A DNA stretch of 64,000 nucleotides from Ascidiaceihabitans sp029251465 (GTDB taxonomy: Bacteria > Pseudomonadota > Alphaproteobacteria > Rhodobacterales > Rhodobacteraceae), in the NCBI RefSeq assembly GCF_042932805.1, contig NZ_CP170633.1, forward strand, positions 3,286,001 through 3,350,000, in the 5' to 3' direction. This document shows, piece by piece, positions 7,375-17,400 of the stretch. The position numbers and the translations under genes were made by a program. The notes below the pieces were generated by a model. That model did no database searches and was not told the DNA's origin. It was given only the letters and a program-made list of their open reading frames with translations. The first letter of the stretch is position 1. Each line of letters begins with the position of its first letter.

Positions 7375-8952
7375 ATGCGTGATTTTCATCTACCTGGGCG
7401 TTCGCCCGTTTGTGCCAGCAACGGAATGTGTGCCACATCGCATCCGCTTGCCGCGCAGACAGCTATCAATATCTTGCAAAGTGGTGGGAACGCGATGGAT
7501 GCGGCCATTGCAGGCGCGGTTTTGCTGGGAATCTGCGAACCACAAATGACCGGAATTGGGGGGGATTGTTTTGTGCTCTACTCCCCTGCAGGCAGCGACG
7601 ATGTACAAGCACTCAACGGATCAGGTCGCGCGCCAGCAGCTTTGGATGCGGAACTATTGCGCAATCAGGGCGAAAGCACTGTCCCAATCCTAAGCGCCCA
7701 TGCTGTGACCGTGCCTTGCGCAATCGATGCGTTTTGCAATCTTTCCGAGAAAGTTGGAAAGCTGGGCTTGGATCGCATCCTTGCCCCCGCCATTCATTAC
7801 GCCGATCAGGGTGTGCCAGTGGCACCACGGGTTGCTTCTGATTGGGCCAATGATTGCGGCAAACTAAAGGGTGCGGCGCAAAAGGCGTATCTTTTTGACG
7901 GCAAAGCCCCAAAAATCGGACAAATATTTCGCGCACCCGGCCAAGCAGAAGTTCTTCGTCGCATCGCCAAAATTGGACGTGATGCATTTTATACAGGTGA
8001 AGTCGCCGAAGATATGCTGCAAGCGTTGAACTCCCTTGGTGGCGTGCACTCCAGTGCAGATTTCGCGAACGCATCAAGCAACGTAACGACGCCCGTATCT
8101 GGACCTTACAAATCCTTGGAGGTCGTCGAACATCCGCCAAATGGCCAAGGTGCGACCGCGCTATTGTTGATGAATATTCTGTCCTATTTTAACGTTTCGG
8201 ACATGGATCCATTTGGAGCGAAGCGCGTACACATTGAGGCCGAGGCAACGAAATTAGCCTATGACGCGCGCAATCGATTTTTGGCTGATCCAGACCACAT
8301 GACGTGCCTAGATCACATTTTGTCGCCGGAAACCGCCAAAAAGCTGGCCAATCTGATCAACCCTAACAAGGCGATGCAAGCCCCTACAGAACTGTCAGAA
8401 TCGGTGCACAAGGATACGATTTACATCACTGTTGTGGACCGCGATGGGATGGCTGTATCGCTGATCTATTCGATTTTTCATGGATTCGGCTCTGGCATTG
8501 CCACTGATAAATTCGGCATCCTTTTGCAGAACCGTGGCGCAGGTTTTACCCTCGAAAAAGATCACCCAAACGAAATGAAGGGTGGCAAACGTCCGATGCA
8601 CACGATCATTCCCGGTATGATCCGCGAGAATGGCAAAGTCAGAATGCCCTTTGGCGTGATGGGCGGCCAGTACCAATCCACAGGCCATGCACGTTTTGCA
8701 TCCAATCTTGTCGACTTTGACATGGATCCACAAACCGCTATCGACGCGCCGCGCGCCTTTTTCGATGCAGGCACATTGAGAATGGAGAACGGATATTCAG
8801 ATTCGGTAAAGCAGGAATTGACCGATTTAGGGCACACTGTGGTCACGCCAGACACAGCAATCGGCGGTGCTCAAGCGATCGATATCCGCCCTGATGGCGT
8901 GCTGATCGGCGCAAGTGATCCGCGCAAAGACGGATGTGCTTTGGGGTATTAA
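7375..8952 (+). CDS. Gamma-glutamyltransferase family protein
   Basis: The 525-residue proenzyme has the Ntn-hydrolase layout of gamma-glutamyltransferases: SHPLAAQTAINILQSGGNAMDAA near the N terminus, the glycine-rich PPNGQG segment, and the autoprocessing site at T348 in HKDTIYITVVD, which would become the N terminus of the small subunit. GGKRPMHTIIP follows in the small subunit. The ATG at 7375 is chosen because the family core starts right after it. I see no signal peptide, unlike periplasmic E. coli Ggt, so a cytosolic location is likely. Substrate could be glutathione or another gamma-glutamyl compound. Expression may depend on the hairpin over its ribosome binding site. Confidence 0.88.
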   Translation: MRDFHLPGRSPVCASNGMCATSHPLAAQTAINILQSGGNAMDAAIAGAVLLGICEPQMTGIGGDCFVLYSPAGSDDVQALNGSGRAPAALDAELLRNQGESTVPILSAHAVTVPCAIDAFCNLSEKVGKLGLDRILAPAIHYADQGVPVAPRVASDWANDCGKLKGAAQKAYLFDGKAPKIGQIFRAPGQAEVLRRIAKIGRDAFYTGEVAEDMLQALNSLGGVHSSADFANASSNVTTPVSGPYKSLEVVEHPPNGQGATALLLMNILSYFNVSDMDPFGAKRVHIEAEATKLAYDARNRFLADPDHMTCLDHILSPETAKKLANLINPNKAMQAPTELSESVHKDTIYITVVDRDGMAVSLIYSIFHGFGSGIATDKFGILLQNRGAGFTLEKDHPNEMKGGKRPMHTIIPGMIRENGKVRMPFGVMGGQYQSTGHARFASNLVDFDMDPQTAIDAPRAFFDAGTLRMENGYSDSVKQELTDLGHTVVTPDTAIGGAQAIDIRPDGVLIGASDPRKDGCALGY

Positions 8953-8975
8953 GGCGCGCGGCCTGATCAAACAGA

Positions 8976-9302
8976 CTAGTTCAGCTGGAAATGCAGTGGG
9001 TATGTTCCGTCCTGAAACGGGCCAAACAAATCCGGAATGTCTGGATGATCCACCGGCTCACCGGAATAATCCGCGACCAAATTCTGCTCGGACACATACG
9101 CCACGTAATAGCTTTGATCGTTTTCCGCCAAAAGATGGTAGTACGGCTGCTCTTTTCGGGGGCGACTTTCCTCGGGAATGGCTTCGTACCATTCGTCCGT
9201 ATTGGAAAATTGTGGATCCACGTCAAAGATCACACCCCGAAAGGGATGCTTCTTGTGCCGGACGACTTGCCCGAGATGATATTTTGCACGTGTTCGCAGC
9301 AT
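8976..9302 (-). CDS. hspQ: Heat shock protein HspQ (hemimethylated-DNA-binding YccV fold)
   Basis: The 108-residue protein starts MLRTRAKYHLGQVVRHKKHPFRGVI, the conserved opening of HspQ/YccV proteins, and has the DPQF, PYYHLL and AYVSEQNLV segments of the family. In enterobacteria HspQ is a specificity factor for Lon and was first described as binding hemimethylated DNA. The ATG at 9302 has AGGGGC about ten bases upstream and gives the usual family length. It converges on the gamma-glutamyltransferase gene with 23 bp between stops and is divergent from the AEC permease gene. Confidence 0.87.
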   Translation of the reverse strand: MLRTRAKYHLGQVVRHKKHPFRGVIFDVDPQFSNTDEWYEAIPEESRPRKEQPYYHLLAENDQSYYVAYVSEQNLVADYSGEPVDHPDIPDLFGPFQDGTYPLHFQLN

Positions 9303-9386
9303 TGCGTTGAAGCCCCTATCGGTCGTTAGTAAACGTTGCAAGGGGCGTTTGTCCAATTATTGCACCCGAATTTTAGGAAACAGTCT

Positions 9387-10268
9387 GTGAACCTTATTGT
9401 AACAGTGCTCGAGATCGTGGCCCCTGTATTTTTGCTGGCTGCCGTTGGCTTTATCTGGGTCAAGCTGGGCTTTGAATATCGTATCGAATTTGTCACCCGA
9501 CTGGCCATGACACTGGCTGTGCCATGCCTGATTTTCGTGGCCCTGATGCAGGCTGACATGGACCCGAGCGCGATTGCCAATCTGTCATTGGCGACCTTGG
9601 CCGCCTATGCAGGGGTCACAATCGTGTCCTGGACTTTTGTCTGGATCGCGGGCCTGAACAGACGCACATATCTGGCCCCTTTGATATTCGGGAACACTGG
9701 AAATCTCGGCTTGCCTCTGGCAATTTTTGCCTTTGGAGACATAGGATTAAGCAACGCGATTGTTGTATTCGCAATTATGGCAGTGCTGTCTTTCACCTTT
9801 GGTATCTGGCTCGTGTCCGGCAGTGGTTCGCCCAAAAAGGTCCTCGGCGAGCCTATGGTTGGGGCCACGATCCTTGGTGCAATTTTCCTCTGGCAGGGTT
9901 GGGAAACGCCGACGTTCCTGACCAACACGCTGTCCTTGATCGGGCAAATGGCGATCCCGATCATGCTGATCACGTTGGGTGTCGCGGTGGCCCGATTGAA
10001 CCCCCAAGGCATGTGGTGTGCGACGGCGTTGTCTTTCATCAAAGTCATCGTTTGCGTCGCAATTGCGTGGGGTGTTGCGACCTTGTTCCAACTCGACCGG
10101 ATCAGCTTTGCGGTGCTGGTTGTTCAAGTCGCCACACCGGTTGCCGTAACGTCGTATATGTTGGCCGAGAAATACGGGGCCGACGCACAATCGGTCGCGG
10201 GGCTGGTTGTTGTCTCAACCGTGATGTCAGTTGGCGCATTGCCGCTGATATTAGCGTTGGTTTTGTAG
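9387..10268 (+). CDS. AEC family transporter (auxin efflux carrier-like)
   Basis: The 293-residue protein consists almost entirely of hydrophobic segments, about ten transmembrane helices. It has the AEC-family N terminus with TVLEIVAPVFLLAAVGF, the central GNTGNLGLPLA motif and a second half with QVATPVAVTSYMLAEKYG. A GTG start at 9387, preceded by AGGAAA, is favoured because it begins at the first helix; a longer TTG-started version would run through the promoter region. Family members move organic anions such as malate or auxin-like compounds. Substrate unknown. Confidence 0.85.
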   Translation: MNLIVTVLEIVAPVFLLAAVGFIWVKLGFEYRIEFVTRLAMTLAVPCLIFVALMQADMDPSAIANLSLATLAAYAGVTIVSWTFVWIAGLNRRTYLAPLIFGNTGNLGLPLAIFAFGDIGLSNAIVVFAIMAVLSFTFGIWLVSGSGSPKKVLGEPMVGATILGAIFLWQGWETPTFLTNTLSLIGQMAIPIMLITLGVAVARLNPQGMWCATALSFIKVIVCVAIAWGVATLFQLDRISFAVLVVQVATPVAVTSYMLAEKYGADAQSVAGLVVVSTVMSVGALPLILALVL

Positions 10269-10339
10269 AAAACGTGATTTCCAAATTCAACAAAACCCGC
10301 TATGTTTAGGTAAAATAAAAAACAAAAAGCGAGCGGCAG

Positions 10340-10927
10340 ATGAGCAGACTCTTTCGCGCAATGATTATCGTATTGGCTGTTGCATCTTGCAGCAGTGGTG
10401 GATCGTCCAATGCCCCGCGGCAATTGGATAATGCCTGTGCGATCGTCAAAGAGCGCCCCGAATATCTAAAGGCGTTCCGCGCCACTGAACGTCGTTGGGG
10501 CGTGCCCGTGCACGTGCAAATGGCGACGATTTATCAGGAATCGAAATTCAAATCGAACGCGCGCACGCCGTTCAAATATGCAGCTGGCGTGATCCCGATT
10601 GGCCGTCAATCCAGCGCATTTGGGTATTCCCAAGCACTGGACGCCACGTGGAAAGAATACCAACGCGACACCAACCGTCGCACCGCGAAACGCGACCGCA
10701 TTCGCGACGCCTCGGACTTTATGGGCTGGTACATGAACACAACGCGCGAACGCAACGGCGTCGCGTTGTCAGATGCGCGCAACCAATACCTTGCCTATCA
10801 CGATGGGCACACCGGATTTGCGCGCGGCACCTACAAAAACAAGGCGTGGTTGGTCCGCGTCGCTGGCGAAGTCGACCAACGCGCGAACCTGTATCAAAAC
10901 CAGCTGGCGACGTGCAAACGCCGCTAG
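10340..10927 (+). CDS. Lipoprotein with lytic-transglycosylase-like (SLT) domain
   Basis: The 195-residue protein has a lipoprotein signal with the lipobox LAVASC, lipidated at C17. The mature part has a lysozyme-like fold: E67 in QESKF occupies the catalytic glutamate position of SLT-type transglycosylases, followed by SSAFGYSQALDATW and YLAYHDGHTGFARG. It would sit in the outer membrane facing the periplasm and cleave peptidoglycan. Its stop lies five bases from the stop of the convergent lolA gene. The ATG at 10340 follows GAGCGGCAG. Confidence 0.8.
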   Translation: MSRLFRAMIIVLAVASCSSGGSSNAPRQLDNACAIVKERPEYLKAFRATERRWGVPVHVQMATIYQESKFKSNARTPFKYAAGVIPIGRQSSAFGYSQALDATWKEYQRDTNRRTAKRDRIRDASDFMGWYMNTTRERNGVALSDARNQYLAYHDGHTGFARGTYKNKAWLVRVAGEVDQRANLYQNQLATCKRR

Positions 10928-10932
10928 CCGAT

Positions 10933-11532
10933 TTACTTCAGCTTTGATCCGGGCGAACCTGTGTTGAACTTGGCGTTGGAAATATTTCCACCCTTGTTCA
11001 ACGCACCCAAAATCACAGTCGTTTGACCGCCATTTGAATCGTTGATGACCCATTGGCGCAGTTCGACCGGGCTATCCGTGAACTTCATCGCGATGCTGCC
11101 GTATTCGGGGTTGTCGGGGTCTTGCGCGGTCACAGTGGTCGCAGTGCCATCATAGCTATGCCCCGTGACCATCCGTGCTTTTCCAAGGTTCACATTGCGC
11201 GCCAGAATGATCGACAAAGGCGTGCGTTTTAACGGATAAGTCTCGGGTGGTTGGTTCGATTTTTTGTCATCGACAACAACCGAACCACTGCCCGCAATCA
11301 CAATCGCACTGTCAGGCGCGTTGTATTCAAACCGCATTTTTCCGGGCCGTTTGATGTAGATTTTGCCGGTGCTGATCGATCCGTCATCGTTGATTTGGGT
11401 AAAATCACCTTCCGCCGTTTTCATTGCATTCAGGTACTGCGAAATCGTGTTCAACGGCAGAATGTCCGCGCTGGCGATAGACGCATTACCGATAAATGCC
11501 GCTGCAAAGAGCGATCGAAATATGACTGACAT
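10933..11532 (-). CDS. lolA: Outer-membrane lipoprotein carrier LolA
   Basis: The 199-residue protein has a cleavable signal peptide ending IASA and the LolA fold: YLNAMKTAEGDFTQ, GKIYIKRPGKMRFEY, and PLSIILARNVNLGKA. LolA carries lipoproteins across the periplasm to the outer membrane. AGGACAG precedes the ATG. It lies downstream of ftsK on the same strand, an arrangement I recall from other alphaproteobacteria, but a strong terminator separates the two so it probably has its own promoter in 11533-11607. Confidence 0.87.
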   Translation of the reverse strand: MSVIFRSLFAAAFIGNASIASADILPLNTISQYLNAMKTAEGDFTQINDDGSISTGKIYIKRPGKMRFEYNAPDSAIVIAGSGSVVVDDKKSNQPPETYPLKRTPLSIILARNVNLGKARMVTGHSYDGTATTVTAQDPDNPEYGSIAMKFTDSPVELRQWVINDSNGGQTTVILGALNKGGNISNAKFNTGSPGSKLK

Positions 11533-11607
11533 GGTTACTGTCCTGTTCGTTATTGCCTGTTGCCATCAGATATAGGGGGCGACGCGGTGTTATGCGATAT
11601 CAAACGT

Positions 11608-11639
11608 AAAAAACGCGCCAAACCAGCGGCTTGACGCGT
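11608..11639 (-). terminator. Rho-independent terminator after ftsK
   Basis: On the minus strand ACGCGTCAAGCC pairs with GGTTTGGCGCGT through 12 bp with two wobbles and a 3-nt loop, followed by six T. It lies 25 bp past the ftsK stop. Confidence 0.85.
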
Positions 11640-11663
11640 CTTTCACGAGGTAACTTTGGTTGG

Positions 11664-14621
11664 TTAACCTTGTTCAGGTACCAGAATTTCACGTTTGCCG
11701 ACGTGGTTCGCAGGTGAGACCAGACCCTGATCCTCCATCTGTTCCACAAGGCGGGCTGCTTTGTTGTAGCCAATCGCCAACTTGCGCTGGATGTAACTGG
11801 TCGAACACTTGCGATCCTTGATCACGATGGCAACCGCGGTGTCATACAACGCATCTTCGCCGTCTGTATTGCCGCCAAGGCCAAGCACCGCGTCGATGCT
11901 GTTTTCTTTGTCCTCGGCAGGTCCTTCGACCACGCCGCTGACGTAATCAGGGGCACCAAACGCTTTGAGGTGGTTGACGATTTCCTCGACCTCTTCGTCC
12001 GACACAAACGGGCCGTGACAGCGGGTAATTTTCGCGCCACCTGCCATGTACAACATGTCGCCCATGCCCAACAATTGCTCGGCACCCATTTCACCAAGGA
12101 TGGTGCGGCTGTCGATTTTCGAGGTCACCTGGAACGAAATCCGCGTCGGAAAGTTTGCCTTGATCGTACCGGTGATCACGTCCACCGACGGGCGCTGTGT
12201 CGCCATGATCAAGTGGATGCCCGAGGCACGCGCCATCTGCGCAAGACGCTGAATGCAGGCTTCGATTTCCTTGCCCGCAACCATCATCAGGTCGGCCATT
12301 TCGTCGACAACAACGACGATGTAGGGCAGCGCAACAGGTGTGTTTTCTTCTGTCTCAAAGATCGGCTCGCCAGTGTCTTCGTCAAATCCGGTTTGAACCG
12401 TACGGCTGAACAGCTCGCCTTTGGCCAGTGCTTCGCGCACACGGCCATTGTAGCCCTCAATGTTGCGCACGCCCATTTTCGACATCTTGCGATAGCGTTC
12501 TTCCATCTCGCCGACGGTCCATTTCAGGGCCACAACCGCCTTTTTCGGGTCGGTCACAACCGGCGACAACAAGTGTGGAATGCCGTCATAAACAGACAGC
12601 TCCAACATCTTTGGGTCGATCATGATCAGGCGACATTCTTCGGGTGTCAGCTTGTACAGCAAGCTTAGGATCATCGTGTTGATGGCCACCGATTTACCGG
12701 AACCTGTAGTCCCCGCGATCAACAAGTGAGGCATCTTGGCAAGGTTCGCAACAACGCTGTCGCCACCAATGTCTTTGCCCAGCGCAAGCGGCAGGCGCAT
12801 GTTGCTGTCACCAAAATCACGGCTGGACAGGATCTCGCGCAGCACAACTTTTTCGCGGAATTCATTCGGCAATTCGATACCGATCACGGACCGACCGGGC
12901 ACCGTGGAAACACGCGCGGACAAGGCCGCCATCGAACGCGCGATGTCGTCTGACAAACCGATCACACGGGATGCTTTCAAACCGGGCGCGGGCTCCAATT
13001 CGTACATCGTTACGACCGGACCGGGACGAACCGAGACGATCTCGCCTTTGACGCCGTAGTCGTCCAGCACGTTTTCCAACATGCGCGCATTTTCCTCTAA
13101 CGCTTCATCGCTGAGGTGCTGGTGATTGTCGTCAGTTGCGGCCTCAAGCAGGTTGAGCGGCGGCAATTCAAACCCAGGGTGCGTGTCGTCAAACGACAGG
13201 CTTGGCTGCGCTTCGGCTTTAGCACGTACACTTGGTTGCACGGCTTTGCGGATCGGTTGTTGAACAACTTTGCGCTGCTCTGGAACCGGGATCGGCATGG
13301 GGGCAATGGCGGCGGCAGGCGCGGGCTCTGGCGCGATAATCGGTTCGGGGGTCAAAACAGGTTCAGGCGCAAATGCCGTTGGCGCGGCCACTGGCATCGG
13401 GGCCACCTGCGTGATCACCGGGGCTGCGGGCGCAGGCGCGCTTAGTGGCGGTTCAGCGCGTATCTGCGACGCGGTCAGCGGCGGCTCTGGCGGCAAGTGC
13501 ACGTCCGAAGATTGCGCCATCTCGACATGTGGCTGGGTGTCCAAAACCAACGGCTGAGGACCACGTCCACGCCCTTTGATCAAAGGCGCAACCGTGTTGA
13601 TTTGCACACCTGTGGACTGGCGCACGCGTGATTTGATCACGTCAGAAATTTTGGATTTGATCCGGTCCTCGTTTGGTCCCTCGTCTACTTCAGCGGTGCT
13701 GAACGCCTCGATCAACTCGGGTTCCGGCATTTCTTCGGGCAACGGATCAGCGCGTTTGATCAACGATGGCATCCGTGCCAACAGACCCGTTTTTGGCTCT
13801 GCTTGTTCAAACATCGGCTCTGGTGCTTCGACAATCGGCTCAACGTAGGTTTGCATGTCTGGCTGACTGGCCGCGAATATCGCAGCCTCTTCGGCGTCGA
13901 CGCGCTTGCGCTCACGGCGATCCGCGTTGCGGGCTTGCATACCTCGTGCTGCAAACAGTGCGCCCTGCGCGCCTTTGCCGAACAGCATCATAATACCTGC
14001 GTAAACCATGATCAGACCGACCAACAGAAAACGCCCCATGCGCAGCAATTCTGGTTTCGTAAAGCCCAACACAAAGGCCCCCATTCCAAGAATGCAAACA
14101 CCCATAATCAGCGACATCATCTTGATCGTAAACGCAGATCCGATGGGCAACAGCGTCAGCACAAAGCCGACAACCGTATCACCCAGCAATCCACCCAAAC
14201 CAAAGCTGTGCGTCTGCATCCAAGCTGCGTTCGGCTCTAGCGTGGCACCGTAAATTGAACCAAGGACAATCGCGATTGGCGCAAAAATCAGGCGGCCCAA
14301 AGCGCGATCTTGCCCCCAGTGACCTGCAAAACGCACGCCCCACGCCAACAACACAGCGGCAATGCCCCACGCGCCCCAGCCCAAAACCATCATCAGCGGC
14401 GCGGCAATCGAAGCCCCAGAACGGCCCAGCCAATTTTGCACAGGCGCGTTCGTAGACACCATCCAATTTGGATCATGCGGCGTATAGCTAACGATCATCG
14501 CAGCGGCCAACAACCCAACAAGGATCAACGCGATGCCGATCAATTCCTTGCCGCGCTTTTCAATCGCCTCGGCCATGTTGGTGTCCAACAGGGGATCGCG
14601 CCCGCGTGTTTGATATGCCAT
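11664..14621 (-). CDS. ftsK: DNA translocase FtsK
   Basis: The 985-residue protein has four or five N-terminal membrane segments (about residues 25-215), a long Pro/Ala-rich linker (about 220-500), and the RecA-like motor. Walker A is AGTTGSGKS at 636-644 and Walker B is IVVVVDEMAD around 768-776. A C-terminal winged-helix gamma domain (about 922-985, with STSYIQRKLAIGYNKAARL) would recognise polar KOPS-type sequences. It pumps chromosome ends through the septum and activates dif recombination. The gene starts 16 bp after the aminotransferase gene and has GAGGTGAG before its ATG. Length fits alphaproteobacterial FtsK. Confidence 0.95.
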   Translation of the reverse strand: MAYQTRGRDPLLDTNMAEAIEKRGKELIGIALILVGLLAAAMIVSYTPHDPNWMVSTNAPVQNWLGRSGASIAAPLMMVLGWGAWGIAAVLLAWGVRFAGHWGQDRALGRLIFAPIAIVLGSIYGATLEPNAAWMQTHSFGLGGLLGDTVVGFVLTLLPIGSAFTIKMMSLIMGVCILGMGAFVLGFTKPELLRMGRFLLVGLIMVYAGIMMLFGKGAQGALFAARGMQARNADRRERKRVDAEEAAIFAASQPDMQTYVEPIVEAPEPMFEQAEPKTGLLARMPSLIKRADPLPEEMPEPELIEAFSTAEVDEGPNEDRIKSKISDVIKSRVRQSTGVQINTVAPLIKGRGRGPQPLVLDTQPHVEMAQSSDVHLPPEPPLTASQIRAEPPLSAPAPAAPVITQVAPMPVAAPTAFAPEPVLTPEPIIAPEPAPAAAIAPMPIPVPEQRKVVQQPIRKAVQPSVRAKAEAQPSLSFDDTHPGFELPPLNLLEAATDDNHQHLSDEALEENARMLENVLDDYGVKGEIVSVRPGPVVTMYELEPAPGLKASRVIGLSDDIARSMAALSARVSTVPGRSVIGIELPNEFREKVVLREILSSRDFGDSNMRLPLALGKDIGGDSVVANLAKMPHLLIAGTTGSGKSVAINTMILSLLYKLTPEECRLIMIDPKMLELSVYDGIPHLLSPVVTDPKKAVVALKWTVGEMEERYRKMSKMGVRNIEGYNGRVREALAKGELFSRTVQTGFDEDTGEPIFETEENTPVALPYIVVVVDEMADLMMVAGKEIEACIQRLAQMARASGIHLIMATQRPSVDVITGTIKANFPTRISFQVTSKIDSRTILGEMGAEQLLGMGDMLYMAGGAKITRCHGPFVSDEEVEEIVNHLKAFGAPDYVSGVVEGPAEDKENSIDAVLGLGGNTDGEDALYDTAVAIVIKDRKCSTSYIQRKLAIGYNKAARLVEQMEDQGLVSPANHVGKREILVPEQG

Positions 14622-14637
14622 CTAGCTCACCTCGCCT

Positions 14638-15828
14638 TTAATTTTTATGCGCAAAAAGACAGTCGCGGATGGCTTCTAACCCGCGCGTCATTTCTGCTTT
14701 TGGGGCCACCATGGCGACCCTGATGTATTTCTGTCCGGGATTTTGCGCGCCTGCATCCTGCGCCAAATAGGCACCGGGCAGCACACGAACCCCTGTTTCT
14801 TTCCACAATTTCAGTGCAGCTGCTTCGCCGTCTTCGACAGGCAGCCACAGGAAAAATCCTGCCTTTGGGCTGTTGTATCCGGCCACGTTGCCAAAGATAC
14901 GATCCGCAATCTCAAACTTTTCAACGTAGAGCGCACGGTTTTCGATTACATGCGCTTCGTCCGCCCAAACAGCCGCCGCCGCCATCTGCAAAGGCAACGG
15001 CAAAGGCGCGCCTGCATAGGTTCGCAATTGGCGGATTTCAGCCATCGTTTCCGGCCCACTGGTAACAAACCCGGATCGTAACCCTGGCAAGTTCGATCGC
15101 TTTGACAACGAGTGAAACGCCACCACCCGTTCGGGGTTCGCGCCGATCTCGTGGGCAACTTGCAGGGCACCAACGGGTGGTTCGTCGCGGTAAATCTCGG
15201 AATAACACTCGTCCGCGAAAATGCGGAAATCATAGCGTTCAGCCAAGGCAATCAGGTCGGTCCAATACGCGCGATCCGCCACGGCACCCTGCGGATTGGC
15301 AGGCGAACAAATGTAGACAGCAACGGTGCGTTCGAGCAATTCCGCAGGTTGCGCGGCGTAATCTGGCAAGTGCCCGGTTTCTTCGGTGGCCGACACAAAC
15401 ACAGGGTCCGCCCCGGACGAAATCGAAGCCAACATGTAGACCTGATAAAACGGGTTCGGCATCATCACGACAGGACGTTGACCGTTCTTTGTCTCAGGAC
15501 ACAGGGCCATCGGCGCGTTGTACAGCCCTTCGCGGGTGCCGTTCAGCGGCATGACATTCACGTCGGGATCCAACGTCACACCGTACCGGCGCGCAGCCCA
15601 ATCACAAAATGCAGCGCGCAATTCAGGCGCACCTTCATTCGGTGGGTAGCGATTAAAACCAGCGGCATTTTCAGTGATCACATCAGTGACCCACGCGGGA
15701 AAGGCATGCTTGGGTTCCCCAATCGTCATATGCACGACATCGCCGCCTGCTGGATGAACATCCAATAGGGCGCGCAAACGCGGGAACGCATAAGCCGGAA
15801 GGTTCGAAAACCGCTCGGGAAACTTCAT
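14638..15828 (-). CDS. Class I/II PLP aminotransferase (DapC-like)
   Basis: The 396-residue protein is a fold-type I aminotransferase. It has the CSPANPQGAV substrate/PLP segment, FADECYSEIY for the cofactor aspartate and tyrosine, and the Schiff-base lysine K243 in SLSKRSNLPGLRSGF. The SLSKRSN variant and overall length resemble the succinyldiaminopimelate aminotransferase (DapC) group, which acts in lysine and cell-wall synthesis, but the family is broad. The ATG at 15828 has GAGG eight bases upstream; a TTG one codon earlier is less likely. It forms an apparent operon with ftsK. Confidence 0.82.
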   Translation of the reverse strand: MKFPERFSNLPAYAFPRLRALLDVHPAGGDVVHMTIGEPKHAFPAWVTDVITENAAGFNRYPPNEGAPELRAAFCDWAARRYGVTLDPDVNVMPLNGTREGLYNAPMALCPETKNGQRPVVMMPNPFYQVYMLASISSGADPVFVSATEETGHLPDYAAQPAELLERTVAVYICSPANPQGAVADRAYWTDLIALAERYDFRIFADECYSEIYRDEPPVGALQVAHEIGANPERVVAFHSLSKRSNLPGLRSGFVTSGPETMAEIRQLRTYAGAPLPLPLQMAAAAVWADEAHVIENRALYVEKFEIADRIFGNVAGYNSPKAGFFLWLPVEDGEAAALKLWKETGVRVLPGAYLAQDAGAQNPGQKYIRVAMVAPKAEMTRGLEAIRDCLFAHKN

Positions 15829-15950
15829 CAAAACTGCCTCGGTGTCGGGATCGTTAACGCCCCGTTCACCTCAAACTACGCAAATCGCTTAGTTTCGTCC
15901 ACTAAAACAACTCGCTCACCGAACAATTGTGGCTTTTGAGTCAAATCATG

Positions 15951-15972
15951 CTTGTTCTGATCAAAAATACTC
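15951..15972 (-). repeat. Dispersed intergenic motif, copy B
   Basis: Read on the minus strand: GAGTATTTTTGATCA followed by GAACAAG. It matches the copies at 4977-4999 and 52918-52940, and here lies just downstream of the amidase stop. Confidence 0.6.
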
Positions 15973-15979
15973 AAATTGA

Positions 15980-17308
15980 CTAGGTCAATGCAGCCTCGGC
16001 CGCCGCCCCGATGCGCAACAAATGCTCTTCCATGTCTGGTGCGCACAAAAACATGATCCCACAACTGGGAACGCCCGTCGGCAAGGTCAAACTACACAAG
16101 CCCAGCATGTTACCAACACGGGTGTTGCGCAGCGCCAGCAGGTTTTCGGTGACGTAGTACCCCTCGTCCGTGTTCAACCGGTCCAAGTTTGGTGGCATCA
16201 CCGCAGAAGACGGTCCCAACACAGCATCGTACCCACAGGTCGCCGCGTCATACCCCGCACGAGCGGATTCCAGCGCACCCCATCCGGCAACATAGTCTGC
16301 GGCGCTGTGTTCAGCACCGATACGGAAACGCTCTAGGATTTTGTCATACATCACGTCAGGGTTGGCTTCGATCACGTCTTTCCAAAGGCCGTAAGCCTCT
16401 GATGTAATTAGCGTCGACGACAGGTTCAGCGCATCCTCGACCTCTGGCACGTTGATGTAGTCAACCGATGCGCCTGCTGCTTTCAGGCGCTCAACCGCGC
16501 TCTCGAATGCTGCACGAGGCTGTTCGCGTGTGTCATCCAACATCTTGGTGCGCAGCACGGCAAAGCGACGCCCTTTTAACGAAGCACCACGCAGATCTGC
16601 AACTTTTCCACCTTCCATCACGGCAAGCAAATGCGCTGCATCCTCAACTGAACGCGTCAGCGGGCCAATCGTGTCAAACTTTAACGCCAGTGGCACAACA
16701 CCTTCTAAGGTCAGTCGCCCAGCGGTGGTTTTTAATCCGACCAAATCGTTCCACGCCGCCGGAATGCGCACCGAACCACCGGTGTCGGACCCGATGCCAG
16801 CTGCGGCCAAATCAAACGCAACGGACGCAGCAGCACCCGACGATGACCCGCCCGGAACCGCATCCGCGTCGTTCACGCACGGCGGCGTTCCTGTGACTGG
16901 ATTATAGCCAAGGCCCGAAAATGCCAGTTCGCTCATGTGGGTTTTGCCCAAGCACACCAGCCCCATGGACGTGGCGTTAGCGAGCACAACGGCGTCCACA
17001 TCTGGCACCCGCCCATCGAGCAGTTTTGACCCTGCCTCGGTGCCTGTACCCGCCGTGTCAAAAAGATCTTTCCAACTGATTGGCACACCATCCAGCAACG
17101 ACAACCGCGCGCCCGATTTTGCGCGCTCTGCGGCGGCACCCGCTTCGGCCAAGGCCCGCGCGTGGGTTGTTCGCGCGTAAATCCGGTTTTTCAATTCATG
17201 TGCGTCAATCGCATCCAAATAGGTCTGCGTCAGGGCCACCGGATCAATTTCGCCCGCGCCAATGCCACGCCCCAGATCACTGGCCGTCATTTTCAACCAT
17301 TTTTGCAT
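15980..17308 (-). CDS. Amidase signature family protein
   Basis: The 442-residue protein has the full amidase signature with the Ser-cisSer-Lys triad: K80 in SWKDLFDT, S155 in PGGSSSGAA and S179 in GSDTGGSVR. Spacing matches peptide amidase and other characterised members. It would hydrolyse an amide bond in the cytosol; the substrate is not predictable and no GatB or GatC lies nearby, so a role as GatA is unlikely. It is divergent from the UbiH-type gene with about 90 bp between starts. Confidence 0.85.
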   Translation of the reverse strand: MQKWLKMTASDLGRGIGAGEIDPVALTQTYLDAIDAHELKNRIYARTTHARALAEAGAAAERAKSGARLSLLDGVPISWKDLFDTAGTGTEAGSKLLDGRVPDVDAVVLANATSMGLVCLGKTHMSELAFSGLGYNPVTGTPPCVNDADAVPGGSSSGAAASVAFDLAAAGIGSDTGGSVRIPAAWNDLVGLKTTAGRLTLEGVVPLALKFDTIGPLTRSVEDAAHLLAVMEGGKVADLRGASLKGRRFAVLRTKMLDDTREQPRAAFESAVERLKAAGASVDYINVPEVEDALNLSSTLITSEAYGLWKDVIEANPDVMYDKILERFRIGAEHSAADYVAGWGALESARAGYDAATCGYDAVLGPSSAVMPPNLDRLNTDEGYYVTENLLALRNTRVGNMLGLCSLTLPTGVPSCGIMFLCAPDMEEHLLRIGAAAEAALT

Positions 17309-17400
17309 CGACTTTGCCCCATTTTGATTTCACTTAAATGTGGACGGTAGCGACGCAAGCGCGCATGGACAATCCCCCCTGCCCTGCCCATATCTATGGC

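Noticed and set aside
15980..17308. Amidase as GatA of the tRNA amidotransferase
   Set aside because: No gatB or gatC is nearby and the sequence reads as a general amidase.
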